A DNA stretch of 32,188 nucleotides, taken from assembly GCA_035529855.1 (NCBI GenBank), contig DATKVX010000033.1, forward strand, positions 1 to 32,188, in the 5' to 3' direction. Below are positions 24,488-31,558 of the stretch, one piece after another. This stretch comes from a bacterium (GTDB lineage Bacteria > RBG-13-66-14 > B26-G2 > WVWN01). The notes under the pieces were generated by a model, which did no database searches, had not been told where the DNA came from, and saw only the letters and a program-made list of their open reading frames with translations. The first letter of the stretch is position 1, and the number at the start of each line of letters is the position of its first letter. The translations under genes were made by a program, and so were the position numbers.

Positions 24488-25648
24488 TTATTTTTTCTTT
24501 TTAAGCTGTAAAATGTTACGGCTTATGACGATTTTTTGAATCTCGCTCGTCCCCTCGCCTATTTCGTCGAGCTTGACGTCGCGGTAGATGCGCTCCAGCG
24601 GATAGGATTTATCGTACCCCAGCGCGCCGTGGACCTGTATGGCGTCGTAGGCCGCTTCGCGCCCCACCTGCGAGGCGTAGTACTTCGCCATCGCGGCCTC
24701 TTTGGTATAGGGGAGGCCGGCGTCCTTAAGCGCGGCGGCGGAGTAAACTAGGAAGCGCGCCGCCCGGACTTTGGTCGCCATCTCGGCTATTTTCCATTGT
24801 ATGGCCTGCTTGGTGCCGATGGGCTTGCCGAACTGGACGCGATTTTCCGCATGCTTGACGGCGAGGTCGAACGCGCCCTGGCCCAGGCCGAGCGCCATAG
24901 CGCCGATGCTTATGCGGCCCGCGTCCAGCGCCACCATGAAGATCTTGAAACCCTCGTTGACCTCGCCGAGCAGGTTCTTCTGGGGGACGCGGCAGTCCTC
25001 GAAAAATATCTCGCTGGTATCCGAGCCGCGCAACCCCATCTTGTTCTCCTTGCGGCCGTAGTTGAACCCCGGCGCATCCACGGGAACGATTATGGAGCTG
25101 ACGCCGTAGACGCCCTTGGACTTATCGGGGTCGGTCCGCACCGTCGCGAAGCAGACGACGGGCCAGTCGCGCTTGGTGTTGGTGATGAAACACTTCTGGC
25201 CGTTGATGACCCACTCGTCGCCGTCGAGGACGGCGGTGGTCTTGGTGTTGCCGGCGTCGGAACCGGCGCCCGGCTCGGTAAGGCCGAAGGAACCCATTAC
25301 TTCGCCGGAGGCGAACTTGGGCATATATTCTTTTATCTGCTCTTCCGTCCCGTACTTTTGCAGCGGGTAGGTGACCAGCGAGCCCTGGACCGCAAGCATG
25401 ACGCCCGCCGACCCCGACGCCCGCGATACCTCCTCCACCATAATGGCGTACCGGACCGTGTCCCATCCCAGGCCGCCGTACTCGGCGGGCGCCAGGGCGC
25501 CGAACCATCCGACTTCGCCGATGGCCTTCATGACCTCGTCGGGAATATGGTCGTCGGCGTCTATGGCCGCGGCGTGAGGCGCGACGATCTCGTCGACCTT
25601 GGCCTTTACCTCGGCCCGAAAATCCTCGTACTCGATATAGTCCAGCAT
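24488..25648 (-). CDS. Acyl-CoA dehydrogenase (short/branched-chain type), 3' end regenerated
   Basis: A 386-residue FAD enzyme that makes the alpha-beta double bond in an acyl-CoA. Visible marks are AVQGSLVTYPLQKYGTEEQ, FGLTEPGAGSDAGNTKTTA (FAD/substrate loop), INGQKCFITN, the RVQFGKPIGTKQAIQWKIAE region and GEGTSEIQKIVISRNIL, where the Glu of GEGTSE is the expected catalytic base. The first ATG lies 4 nt after the preceding dehydrogenase. Its last 35 codons exist a second time as a stub at 23547. The final codons here are more AT-rich than the stub and end in LQLKKKK, suggesting this end came with the inserted HEPN/MNT pair. Confidence 0.93.
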   Translation of the reverse strand: MLDYIEYEDFRAEVKAKVDEIVAPHAAAIDADDHIPDEVMKAIGEVGWFGALAPAEYGGLGWDTVRYAIMVEEVSRASGSAGVMLAVQGSLVTYPLQKYGTEEQIKEYMPKFASGEVMGSFGLTEPGAGSDAGNTKTTAVLDGDEWVINGQKCFITNTKRDWPVVCFATVRTDPDKSKGVYGVSSIIVPVDAPGFNYGRKENKMGLRGSDTSEIFFEDCRVPQKNLLGEVNEGFKIFMVALDAGRISIGAMALGLGQGAFDLAVKHAENRVQFGKPIGTKQAIQWKIAEMATKVRAARFLVYSAAALKDAGLPYTKEAAMAKYYASQVGREAAYDAIQVHGALGYDKSYPLERIYRDVKLDEIGEGTSEIQKIVISRNILQLKKKK

Positions 25649-25652
25649 GGGT

Positions 25653-26801
25653 TTATCCTTTCAGAAGCTTTCCGGCGATTACCAACTTCTGCACCTCGGA
25701 GGTCCCCTCGTAGATCTCGGTTACGCGGGCGTCGCGGAAGAACCGCTCGACGACGTAATCTTTCATATAGCCGTAGCCGCCGTGGATCTGGACGCCGAGG
25801 TTGGCGCAGAAGTTAGCGGCCTCGGAGGCGTAGAGCTTCGCCATCGCGGCCTCGGCGGAGAACGGCTCGCCGGCGTCCGCCAGCGTCGCGGCCCGGAGCG
25901 TCAAGAACCGCGCCGCCTCGAGGCGCGTCGCCATCTCGACCAGGTAAAACTGTATGGCCTGGAAGCTCAGGATGGGCCGGCCGAACTGCTCGCGTTCTCC
26001 CGCGTACTTCTTGGCCTCGTTGAACGCCTGCTGGCCTATGCCGACGGCCTGCGCCCCCACGCCGATGCGGCTGCCGTCCAGGCTGGCGAGCGCGATCTTG
26101 AGGCCCTCGCCTTCGGCACCCAGGAGGGCGTCGGCGGGCACCTCGCAGTTCTTGAACTCGAGCCGGCGGACGTCCAACGCCCGCATCCCCATCCCGTCGA
26201 AGCGTTCGCCGACCGTGAAGCCGGGCGCGTCCCTCTCCACTAAAAAGCAGGACAAGCCCTTGCCGCCGGCCGCCGGGTCGGTGGAAGCGACGACGAGGAA
26301 GAGGCCGGCGAAGCCGGCGTTGGTAACGTATAGCTTACGGCCGTTGAGGACGTAGCCGCCGTCTTTCTTCGCCGCGGTCGTTTGGACGTTGGCCGCGTCC
26401 GAGCCGGCATCCTCTTCCGTAATCGAGAACGCGCCCAGCAACTCGCCGGAGGCCACCCGGGCCAGGTACTTCTCCTTCTGGCCTTCGGTGCCGTACGTCA
26501 GGATAGGTTTGCCCACCAGCGCGTTCTGCACCGATACCACCAGCGCCACCGCCGGCGAACCGCGCGAGAACTCCTCGATCGTCAGCGCGTACGTGGCGAA
26601 GTCGAGCTCGGCGCCGCCGTATCGCTCGGGGAGGAACATGCCGAAATAGCCCTGCTCGGCGAGGAACGCGAGGAGCTCGCCCGGGATTTCGCGATTCTCC
26701 TCCATCTCCTCGGCCTTGGGCGCGAGCTGCTCGTCCGCTATTTCCGCGGCCACCTGGCGCATCATCTTCTGTTCGTCGTTCAAGTTGAAATCCATTTTCA
26801 T
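25653..26801 (-). CDS. Acyl-CoA dehydrogenase
   Basis: A 382-residue FAD-dependent acyl-CoA dehydrogenase. Motifs include LPERYGGAELDFATYAL, FSITEEDAGSDAANVQTTA, LNGRKLYVTN, FGRPILSFQAIQF and EIYEGTSEVQKLVIAGKLL. The catalytic Glu is in YEGTSE, as in short-chain, butyryl and 2-methyl-branched enzymes; the alternative position used by isovaleryl-CoA dehydrogenase does not carry a Glu. ATG 26801 or, better spaced from AAGAGG, ATG 26795 is the start. It sits between the biotin carrier and the second dehydrogenase, tightly spaced on both sides. The second copy may differ in chain preference. Confidence 0.93.
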   Translation of the reverse strand: MKMDFNLNDEQKMMRQVAAEIADEQLAPKAEEMEENREIPGELLAFLAEQGYFGMFLPERYGGAELDFATYALTIEEFSRGSPAVALVVSVQNALVGKPILTYGTEGQKEKYLARVASGELLGAFSITEEDAGSDAANVQTTAAKKDGGYVLNGRKLYVTNAGFAGLFLVVASTDPAAGGKGLSCFLVERDAPGFTVGERFDGMGMRALDVRRLEFKNCEVPADALLGAEGEGLKIALASLDGSRIGVGAQAVGIGQQAFNEAKKYAGEREQFGRPILSFQAIQFYLVEMATRLEAARFLTLRAATLADAGEPFSAEAAMAKLYASEAANFCANLGVQIHGGYGYMKDYVVERFFRDARVTEIYEGTSEVQKLVIAGKLLKG

Positions 26802-26835
26802 CCTCTTTTAAGCGGTATTAAAAATAAAGCCGAAC

Positions 26836-27348
26836 CTAGCCGTTCCCCTCGATCTCTACTTCGGCCAACGGCTGGTCGGCGTCGACGTTTTGCCCTTCTT
26901 GACACGATATCTTCTTTACGATGCCCGGCCCCGCGGCCGTAAGGGGGTGTTCCATCTTCATCGCCTCGACGACGACGACGGTTCGCCCCTTCTCGACGGC
27001 GTCGCCCTCCGCGGCGGCGATCTTGACCACTTTGCCGGGCATCGGCGCGCGAATCGTTTGGATGCCGGCGACGACGTCCTCCACCGCGGCGGCGGCGCGC
27101 TGCTCCCGGCCTCCCCCCTCCTCGAGTATAAAAGAATGCCCGCCCACCGCGACGTAGCGCCTCGAGCCGTCGCGCACGACGACGACGTCCGTAACCTCGC
27201 CGTCCGCCACGAACGAATAACAACCCGGTTCCGCGGCGACGAGGTCGACCTCCATCGCGCGGCCGTCGACCGTGACGCGGAAGCCGTCGCCGCTCTTCTC
27301 GACCGTTACCGCGTATTCGCCGTCGCCGGATTGGAATTCATACTCCAT
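26836..27348 (-). CDS. Biotin carboxyl carrier subunit of an acyl-CoA carboxylase
   Basis: A 170-residue protein. The N-terminal half (about 1-75) resembles the BT-type linker domain of methylcrotonyl/propionyl-CoA carboxylase alpha subunits. The C-terminal half is a biotinyl domain with APMPGKVVKI and the biotinylation site VVEAMKMEH (Lys131). It carries CO2 from the biotin carboxylase encoded next door to the carboxyltransferase, which is not in the window. In many relatives this part is fused to the biotin carboxylase; here it is separate, starting 11 nt after that gene's stop. It is a substrate of BirA. Confidence 0.92.
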   Translation of the reverse strand: MEYEFQSGDGEYAVTVEKSGDGFRVTVDGRAMEVDLVAAEPGCYSFVADGEVTDVVVVRDGSRRYVAVGGHSFILEEGGGREQRAAAAVEDVVAGIQTIRAPMPGKVVKIAAAEGDAVEKGRTVVVVEAMKMEHPLTAAGPGIVKKISCQEGQNVDADQPLAEVEIEGNG

Positions 27349-27359
27349 GTATTAAGTAA

Positions 27360-28877
27360 TCACGCCCCCCGGCCTATCTCCCACGGCCCGACGGTCTGCC
27401 AGGGCGTCGGCCCCCCCCCCGCCGCCCGGCCCGAGCCGCCGTCGGAGTAGCGCATCGCGGGCCCCGCGGCCATCTCGGCCACCGCCGCCGCGGCCAGCGC
27501 CTTCTCCATCAAGCCCTCCGGCACCTCCTCCCGCCAACCGTCGAAGTGGTCGGTTATGAAGCCGGTATTGGTCTCGCCGGCGACGTAGGCCGGGTGGTCG
27601 ATAACGTCGCGCAAGAACGGTATCGTCGTTCCGATACCAATTATAACATATTCCCGCAGCGCTTCGGCCATGCGGCGCCGCGCTTCTTCCCTGTCCGCGC
27701 CCCACGTAATCAACTTCGCCAGTATGGGGTCGTAATAAACCGGCACGTCGTATCCGGCGTAGATGCCGCCGTCCAACCGGACCCCCGGGCCGCGCGGCTC
27801 GCGCAGGAACAAAATCTTGCCGGCCGAAGGGAGAAAGTTCGCCGCCGGGTCCTCGGCGTAGATGCGGCACTCGACGGCGTGGCCGCGCCGGCTCACGTCC
27901 TTTTGCGCGAAAGGCAACTTTTCGCCGGCGGCTATCGCGAGCTGCGCCTTTACTATATCCACCCCTATAACCATTTCCGTCACCGGGTGTTCGACCTGGA
28001 CGCGGGCGTTGACCTCGAGGAAATAGAAATTTTTATTTTCGTCCAACAGAAACTCGACGGTCCCGGCGTTGGTATACCCCACGGCGCGGGCGACCTCGCA
28101 CGCCGCCTCGCCCATCTTCTTCCGCAGCTTCGCGTCCAGCGCCGGCGACGGCGACTCCTCGACGATCTTCTGGTGGCGCCGCTGGATGGAGCACTCGCGC
28201 TCGAAGAGGTGGACGACATTACCGCGCGCGTCCGCCAGGATTTGGAATTCGACGTGGCGCGGCCTCTCGACGTACTTCTCCAGATAAACGGTGTCGTCGC
28301 CGAAAGCGCCTTTGGCCTCGCGGCGCGCCGCCTCCAGGCACTCGGCCAACTCGCCGTCGCCGCACACGACGCGCATCCCCTTGCCGCCGCCTCCTCCCGC
28401 GGCCTTGACCATTACGGGGTAGCCGAGCTTCCCCGCCTCGGCCGTAACGTCGTCGGCCTCGCCGGCGCCGGCGGACATCCCGGGGATGATGGGGACGCCG
28501 GCCGCGGTCATCGTCCGGCGGGCGCCGAGCTTGTCGCCCGCCAAGCGGAGGGTGTCGCCGCTCGGGCCGATGAAGGCCAACCCCGCTTCGGCGCAGGCGT
28601 CGGCGAAGGCACCGTTCTCGGCCAGGAAGCCGTAGCCGGGATGGACCGCTTCGCAGCCGGCCTCTTTCGCGGTCTCGACTATCTTCTCTATATTTAAATA
28701 GGACTCGAGCGGCGGCGCGGGGCCGATGCAGTAGGCCTCGTCGGCTCGAGCGACATGTAAGGCCGCGCGGTCGGCCTCCGAGTATACGGCGACGGCGCGC
28801 ACGCCCAGCTCGCGGCAGGCCCGGATGACGCGGCAAGCTATCTCGCCGCGGTTCGCGATGAGGATTTTTTTAAACAT
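27360..28877 (-). CDS. Biotin carboxylase subunit, methylcrotonyl-CoA carboxylase-like
   Basis: A 505-residue ATP-dependent biotin carboxylase. It starts [20 protein letters not shown], then shows HPGYGFLAENGAFADAC, the glycine-rich ATP loop KAAGGGGGKGMR, the FLEVNARVQVEHPVTE block and AVECRIYAEDP. The C-terminus contains TPWQTVGPWE, like the linker that joins BC to the BT-BCCP part in fused alpha subunits. The next gene encodes that part, so an ancestral fusion was split. A run of ten G (minus strand, 27420-27411) lies near the 3' end. The ATG at 28877 overlaps the stop of the inserted HD gene (TGATG). Neighbouring hydratase type suggests leucine catabolism. Confidence 0.93.
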   Translation of the reverse strand: MFKKILIANRGEIACRVIRACRELGVRAVAVYSEADRAALHVARADEAYCIGPAPPLESYLNIEKIVETAKEAGCEAVHPGYGFLAENGAFADACAEAGLAFIGPSGDTLRLAGDKLGARRTMTAAGVPIIPGMSAGAGEADDVTAEAGKLGYPVMVKAAGGGGGKGMRVVCGDGELAECLEAARREAKGAFGDDTVYLEKYVERPRHVEFQILADARGNVVHLFERECSIQRRHQKIVEESPSPALDAKLRKKMGEAACEVARAVGYTNAGTVEFLLDENKNFYFLEVNARVQVEHPVTEMVIGVDIVKAQLAIAAGEKLPFAQKDVSRRGHAVECRIYAEDPAANFLPSAGKILFLREPRGPGVRLDGGIYAGYDVPVYYDPILAKLITWGADREEARRRMAEALREYVIIGIGTTIPFLRDVIDHPAYVAGETNTGFITDHFDGWREEVPEGLMEKALAAAAVAEMAAGPAMRYSDGGSGRAAGGGPTPWQTVGPWEIGRGA

Positions 28878-29982
28878 CAATAAGGCAAAACAGGGCGGAA
28901 CTCGATAAAAACGTGCTTATCATTTAGCTTTCTACTTAGTAGTTCTTCCTTTTCGGCAATAATATGACGAGGAAGGATCGTCTTGCAAATAATCTCTTCT
29001 CCTTCTTCACCCGATGCGGAAATATTTACCCCAGTTGGAGGTATTAAGTCCTTATCTATAGAAGGCCTATCCCAATCTTGGAGTTCGTCAGCTAATACGA
29101 GTAAATACGCCAAAGGGTTATCTTCTAAATCTAAACGAATGTCCTTTTCTAAATTGTGAAGGGTTATGGCGCCAGCGATATCCATAATACTAGAATCGAA
29201 TTCGCCCATATTAAGAAACTTTCTTAAAACGAATAGGCCACCGAAAATACCGTGGTTTATAATTCCTTTATTCGAACATTCCCTCTCAAAGTATTTTTTT
29301 ATATCGAAGTCCTCTATCCCGCACTCCGTAATAAAATAATTGCGTAAATAATCCCATAAATCGAAATCACCTTCGCTAAGTCTAACTAATACCTCATCGG
29401 TAATTCTAAAACCTAAAACGGTTTTATCCTTTTCGTCAGGGAATTCCTTTTCTAAAAAACTTCCTATTTGTTTACTATGTAATTCTAAAGGGTATGCAAT
29501 ATCGTGCAATGACGCCGTCATCCCCCATTCGAACAAGAAGTACTCTTTGTCGTCCCAACAATTCTCCCTTATAATACCGGATACACTAATTAAATAATGG
29601 CCTAATAAATATACGTATAAAGAATGTACTAAATGGTCCCGGTTATCTTCGTCAAATATTAAAGCGGCAACTTCGGTCGTTTTTAATCTTTCTAAATAAG
29701 GTACGAAAGCATCTTGTCTTTCCCAAATCGTCCAAAGCTCTTTTATAGCTTGAACCGCAGTTTCTTTACGCTCTATCCTATTTTTCGTAGTTAAAAACGT
29801 CCCGACATTTTCTAAAAAAAGTCTATTTAAAGGGCGCTCGATTTCCTCGCTTAGATGTGGCGAATTAATAAGCGTAGTTAGTAATAATTCGTTAAAACTC
29901 TCCGCCATATAACTCCGCCCTCTTAGGTTTGGTCTTATCTAGGGAGTCCGCTATACCCTCGTATAATTCCCCGCGGTCGGCC
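28777..29982 (-). mobile_element. Cargo cassette 2 (HD gene plus regenerated carboxylase 5' end)
   Basis: A 1206-nt period joins repeat copies B and C of the biotin carboxylase 5' end. One period holds the HD gene and one copy of the gene start. The intact carboxylase reads from copy C; copy B is left upstream as a stub. No recombinase gene is present. Confidence 0.6.
28877..29908 (-). CDS. HD-domain protein, AT-rich foreign cargo
   Basis: A 343-residue cytoplasmic protein. A pattern of metal-type residues fits an HD phosphohydrolase: RDHLVHS (His92, His95), SLHD (His135-Asp136), NHG (His219), TLHNLEK (His251) and LADELQDW (Asp274). I do not recognise a narrower family. Lines I counted have about 35-42% G+C against 60-78% in neighbouring genes, so it was recently acquired. 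Its start overlaps the end of a truncated biotin carboxylase frame by 17 nt, with GGAG before the ATG. Its TGA overlaps the ATG of the intact carboxylase. Nucleotide or phosphoester hydrolysis, perhaps in defence, is plausible but unproven. Confidence 0.8.
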   Translation of the reverse strand: MAESFNELLLTTLINSPHLSEEIERPLNRLFLENVGTFLTTKNRIERKETAVQAIKELWTIWERQDAFVPYLERLKTTEVAALIFDEDNRDHLVHSLYVYLLGHYLISVSGIIRENCWDDKEYFLFEWGMTASLHDIAYPLELHSKQIGSFLEKEFPDEKDKTVLGFRITDEVLVRLSEGDFDLWDYLRNYFITECGIEDFDIKKYFERECSNKGIINHGIFGGLFVLRKFLNMGEFDSSIMDIAGAITLHNLEKDIRLDLEDNPLAYLLVLADELQDWDRPSIDKDLIPPTGVNISASGEEGEEIICKTILPRHIIAEKEELLSRKLNDKHVFIEFRPVLPY

Positions 29983-30083
29983 TCCGAGTATACGGCGACG
30001 GCGCGCACGCCCAGCTCGCGGCAGGCCCGGATGACGCGGCAGGCTATCTCGCCGCGGTTCGCGATGAGGAGACGGTTGAACAT
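29892..30083 (-). pseudogene. Biotin carboxylase 5' stub B, reads into the HD gene start
   Basis: A 63-codon frame whose first 36-37 residues repeat the biotin carboxylase N-terminus ([20 protein letters not shown] and on to AVYSEADRG). Then it leaves the family and ends 17 nt inside the HD gene. An 88-nt core is identical to stub A (29983-30070 versus 30606-30693) and differs at one base from the intact gene. It may act as a translational leader for the HD gene. Confidence 0.9.
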
Positions 30084-30605
30084 AATAAAACGACTATATT
30101 AAACTCGGAAAGTAAACAACGATACGATTTATTGGGAAGGACGCGGATATTTCTTTATTAATTCTAATATATCTTTAGCTGTTCGGGTATTTTCCTCTAT
30201 ATCGATAGATACTTCGATACTCTCGGCGAGAGCAAAACATATTAAAGCCCAAAACCCGCCTCCTATCAACGAAACGATACTCGTTAGCAATAAAGTTAGT
30301 AATAAAGAACCGCTATTATATTTAACAGCCAAAATTAAACTAATGAAAAAGGAAATGCAGGCTAATAAGATTATAATCCAACCCAAAAAGCGAAAAACAG
30401 TAGTTATTGTCTTTAACGCGGGATATCTAATATAAGTTCGAAACGGTTTATAGTCGGCAACGGTTTTCGGAACATAATCAGACGGCGTTTTTACTACGGT
30501 GCCGCATTTCTGGCATTCGTAACTCTTACCGGGTTTAGGTACCATAGTTACTACCGAACCGCATTTGGAACAATATATAAAACTCATTCGCTACCTCCGT
30601 CCGCG
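29983..30605 (-). mobile_element. Cargo cassette 3 (zinc-ribbon gene plus carboxylase 5' end)
   Basis: A 623-nt period separates repeat copies A and B of the biotin carboxylase 5' end. It contains the zinc-ribbon membrane gene and one copy of the gene start. Copies A and B share 88 identical bases. No recombinase is encoded. Confidence 0.6.
30129..30587 (-). CDS. Zinc-ribbon two-TM membrane protein, AT-rich foreign cargo
   Basis: A 152-residue protein with an N-terminal zinc ribbon (Cys6, Cys9, Cys25, Cys28), a linker, and two TM helices (about 66-89 and 94-120), leaving a short charged tail. Both ends should face the cytoplasm. No family is recognised. Two lines I counted have 27% and 42% G+C, far below the operon. 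Its ATG overlaps the stop of carboxylase stub A (ATGA), and GGAGGT lies just upstream. It sits between two stubs of the biotin carboxylase start, so it is a cargo of the cassette type described here. Confidence 0.8.
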   Translation of the reverse strand: MSFIYCSKCGSVVTMVPKPGKSYECQKCGTVVKTPSDYVPKTVADYKPFRTYIRYPALKTITTVFRFLGWIIILLACISFFISLILAVKYNSGSLLLTLLLTSIVSLIGGGFWALICFALAESIEVSIDIEENTRTAKDILELIKKYPRPSQ

Positions 30606-30706
30606 TCCGAGTATACGGCGACGGCGCGCACGCCCAGCTCGCGGCAGGCCCGGATGACGCGGCAGGCTATCTCGCCGCGGTTCGCGATGAGGATTTTTTC
30701 GAACAT
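30584..30706 (-). pseudogene. Biotin carboxylase 5' stub A, probable original gene start
   Basis: A 40-codon frame repeating the biotin carboxylase N-terminus ([16 protein letters not shown] and on to [11 protein letters not shown]). Its ATG directly follows the TAA of the hydratase stub, which looks like the ancestral junction of the operon. Its TGA overlaps the ATG of the zinc-ribbon gene (ATGA), so it is placed to couple translation of that cargo. Confidence 0.9.
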
Positions 30707-30770
30707 TTATTCCGCCCAGCCGGGCTTGCGCTTCTCGAGGAAGGCCGCCATGCCCTCCTGGCCCTCCGCG
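30707..30770 (-). pseudogene. Stub of the hydratase 3' end
   Basis: The last 20 codons of the hydratase gene repeated (EGQEGMAAFLEKRKPGWAE, stop TAA at 30709-30707). A 46-nt core (30722-30767) is identical to 31573-31618 in the intact gene. The end differs: Gly for Lys, and TAA for TGA. It starts directly after the stop codon of the HEPN gene at 30771. Confidence 0.9.
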
Positions 30771-31202
30771 TTACCTTTTCGTTTTCTTTCCGCCTTCTCG
30801 TTCAACATCCTTGCCGGCTTCCATCAACTTCTCCACAGCGGCGATGAACTTGGCCGCGGCGTTCATTTCGCGCCGGGCGTCGTCCGCCGCAACCTCGATA
30901 TAATCGTCGTAATCGGCCGCTTCGCGAATTCCCTTCGCCCTCTTAGCTAACTCGGCCAGTTCCCTCGGGAATAAACCCGTCTTAACGTAATGTTTCTGGA
31001 ACAAAAGGAATGCAGCCTGGTGAGTCTTACTATCAATCCGTTTCAAAGCGAGAAGGGCACGTAAGGCTGTAAAAATCGCGTAATAAGCTCTATTAATCGC
31101 GCCGGGGTAACCGCGGGTCTTTAATGAATTGCGGGCTTCGGCCAAACGCGCTTTAGCGGATTCGAGTCGCCACCGAGCTAAACTTATTGCTTCATCGCTC
31201 AC
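30771..31202 (-). CDS. HEPN-domain protein, UPF0332-like, toxin partner
   Basis: A 143-residue HEPN protein of a different family from the one at 23704. INRAYYAIFTALRALLALK (about 36-54) and the HQAAFLLFQKHYVKTGLFP block (about 61-79) are typical of UPF0332-type HEPN proteins. The C-terminus is basic. The start overlaps the MNT stop (ATGA), as in many HEPN/MNT toxin-antitoxin modules. Its stop codon touches the hydratase stub. I infer a toxin role from the pairing only. Confidence 0.88.
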   Translation of the reverse strand: MSDEAISLARWRLESAKARLAEARNSLKTRGYPGAINRAYYAIFTALRALLALKRIDSKTHQAAFLLFQKHYVKTGLFPRELAELAKRAKGIREAADYDDYIEVAADDARREMNAAAKFIAAVEKLMEAGKDVEREGGKKTKR

Positions 31203-31558
31203 AGCGCGACCCCCTCCGCCTCCACCGTTTTTATAAACGGCGAACCTAACCGCTTACTCCGTTCGTAACGGCGCCGGAAATAGACGATAGGCGAAAGGGG
31301 TGTATTCGTCGCTAACTCCACGTCTACGAGGATACTAAAAATTTTATCTTCGGCTTTATAATTTTTAACGCGCAAGAGGATGAGTAAGTCGACGTCCGAT
31401 TCAGGGCCGTAGTCGCCGCGGACTTTAGACCCGAACAACGTTACGCCCACGAGGTCATCGCCCAGCGCCTTCCGAATCCCGCGTACGAAAGTCGCCACCG
31501 CTTTCTTCTCGGCCGGTGTCAGGTACGTTTTATCCAGCGGGTTCGTCTTCGCCTTCAT
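31199..31558 (-). CDS. MNT-type minimal nucleotidyltransferase, antitoxin partner
   Basis: A 119-residue nucleotidyltransferase. VTLFGSKVRGDYGPESDVDL (about 39-58) holds the GS motif and the catalytic Asp-x-Asp. The start codon ATG overlaps the TGA of the upstream hydratase (TGATG), so its translation is coupled to the host gene. A longer frame upstream would only be a shadow of the hydratase. With the HEPN gene it forms a second, unrelated toxin-antitoxin pair in the same operon. Confidence 0.9.
   Translation of the reverse strand: MKAKTNPLDKTYLTPAEKKAVATFVRGIRKALGDDLVGVTLFGSKVRGDYGPESDVDLLILLRVKNYKAEDKIFSILVDVELATNTPLSPIVYFRRRYERSKRLGSPFIKTVEAEGVAL

Larger units (their letters stand above)
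23665..24592 (-). mobile_element. Cargo cassette 1 (MNT-HEPN plus regenerated dehydrogenase 3' end)
   Basis: A 928-nt period separates the two identical 41-nt cores. One period contains the MNT-HEPN pair and one copy of the dehydrogenase 3' end, so its insertion leaves the gene complete. There is no integrase, transposase or terminal inverted repeat. The limits are defined by the repeat, and the exact crossover point inside the core cannot be fixed. Confidence 0.6.
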
